Origin: Nitrospira sp.
GTDB taxonomy: Bacteria > Nitrospirota > Nitrospiria > Nitrospirales > Nitrospiraceae
DNA length: 64,000 nucleotides
Assembly: GCA_036984305.1 (NCBI GenBank)
Contig: BQWY01000001.1
Location: forward strand, 4,113,501 to 4,177,500
Reading direction: 5' to 3'
The translations under genes were made by a program, and so were the position numbers. The notes beneath the pieces were generated by a model. It did not search any database, was not told where the DNA came from, and saw only the letters and a program-made list of their open reading frames with translations. Positions within the stretch are counted from its first letter, which is position 1, and each line of letters opens with the position of its first letter. Positions 63,584 to 64,000 of the stretch are shown here, piece by piece.

Positions 63584-64000
63584 CTAGTTCCGACTCAGCT
63601 TCCGGTACCGAATCCTGTGGGGTTGCTCGGCTTCCTTGCCGAGCCGCTTCTTGCGATCCGCTTCGTACTCGGTGTAATTGCCTTCGAACCACACGACCTT
63701 ACTGTCCCCCTCGAACGCCAGAATGTGGGTCGCGATCCGATCCAAGAACCAACGATCGTGGCTGCTGATCACGGCGCAACCCGCGAAGCTTTCGAGCCCT
63801 TCTTCCAATGCGCGCAACGTGTTCACATCGAGATCGTTGGTCGGCTCGTCGAGAATGATGAGATTGGCCCCTTCCTTGAGCATGCGGGCCAGATGCACGC
63901 GATTGCGCTCGCCACCGGAAAGGTCTTTTACTTTCTTCTGTTGATCCGTGCCGGCAAAATTGAACCGCGCGCAGTACCCGCGAGCGTTCACTTCCCCCTT
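63584..64000 (-). CDS. ettA: ABC-F protein EttA-like, C-terminal part (cut by window end)
   Basis: The frame is open to base 64000, so the N-terminal part and start lie beyond it. Visible are the signature LSGGERNR, Walker [33 protein letters not shown] and the family tail [18 protein letters not shown]. EttA is a translation factor that binds the ribosomal E site. About 138 codons are visible of about 555 in the full protein. Confidence 0.92.
   Translation of the reverse strand, partial: KGEVNARGYCARFNFAGTDQQKKVKDLSGGERNRVHLARMLKEGANLIILDEPTNDLDVNTLRALEEGLESFAGCAVISSHDRWFLDRIATHILAFEGDSKVVWFEGNYTEYEADRKKRLGKEAEQPHRIRYRKLSRN

Overview
This 64 kb window is an ordinary chromosomal segment from a GC-rich (roughly 60%) Gram-negative bacterium. 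It carries about 60 protein genes and no recognisable rRNA, tRNA, CRISPR array, transposase or integrase. The outer-membrane and periplasmic genes (two SurA-type foldases, a PagL-like lipid A deacylase, a BamE-like lipoprotein, several other lipoproteins, a giant RTX protein) show a diderm cell. Four PilZ proteins point to c-di-GMP signalling. The overall style (PilZ-rich, DUF3365 haem sensor, MEKHLA, leuCD) fits Nitrospirota, Nitrospira in particular, but that is a gestalt inference and no marker gene here proves it.

Layout. 1-6.4 kb: 3' part of mfd, two parvulin/SurA genes, engB and mtgA back to back. 6.4-12.1 kb, mostly minus strand: a VOC protein, isoaspartyl peptidase with an unknown partner, a murJ-ogt-dtd operon and a zinc-ribbon PilZ protein. 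12.4-24.7 kb: a cupredoxin, an HI0933/BaiN-type flavoprotein, then a 9.6 kb RTX gene whose start overlaps the end of a secreted-protein gene. 25.2-31.0 kb: a secreted beta-propeller protein, then the most striking locus, an NCS2-family permease with a degenerate RsbW-like ATPase domain fused to its C-terminus, convergent with a STAS anti-anti-sigma gene and a membrane PP2C phosphatase that has a c-type haem DUF3365 sensor and its own HATPase domain. 31-35.4 kb: cupin, cadherin-like repeat lipoprotein and three very small genes. 35.4-42.9 kb: exonuclease III, an MscS channel, a BamE-like lipoprotein, a TPR lipoprotein, a flavin disulfide reductase, a PagL-like protein, DUF1653, MEKHLA and others. 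43-50.3 kb: leuC-leuD, a CysQ-type phosphatase, an AsmA-like protein, an HTH/zinc-ribbon regulator, PilZ and YihY/BrkB. 50.6-64 kb: a secreted protein, a quinone-reductase-like enzyme, a lytic transglycosylase, a LOG-family protein, two PilZ genes, a five-gene minus-strand run (two SDR-type proteins, DUF1295, TldD, PmbA), a methyltransferase and the C-terminal part of an EttA-type ABC-F protein cut by the window edge.

How parts may work together. SurA-like foldases, the BamE-like lipoprotein, MurJ, MtgA and the SLT enzyme serve the envelope. The RTX protein looks like a type I secretion substrate, but no ABC/HlyD/TolC transporter lies in the window. The permease/STAS/phosphatase genes contain the parts of a partner-switching circuit that could gate a transporter in response to a haem-detected signal; this is inferred from domains only.
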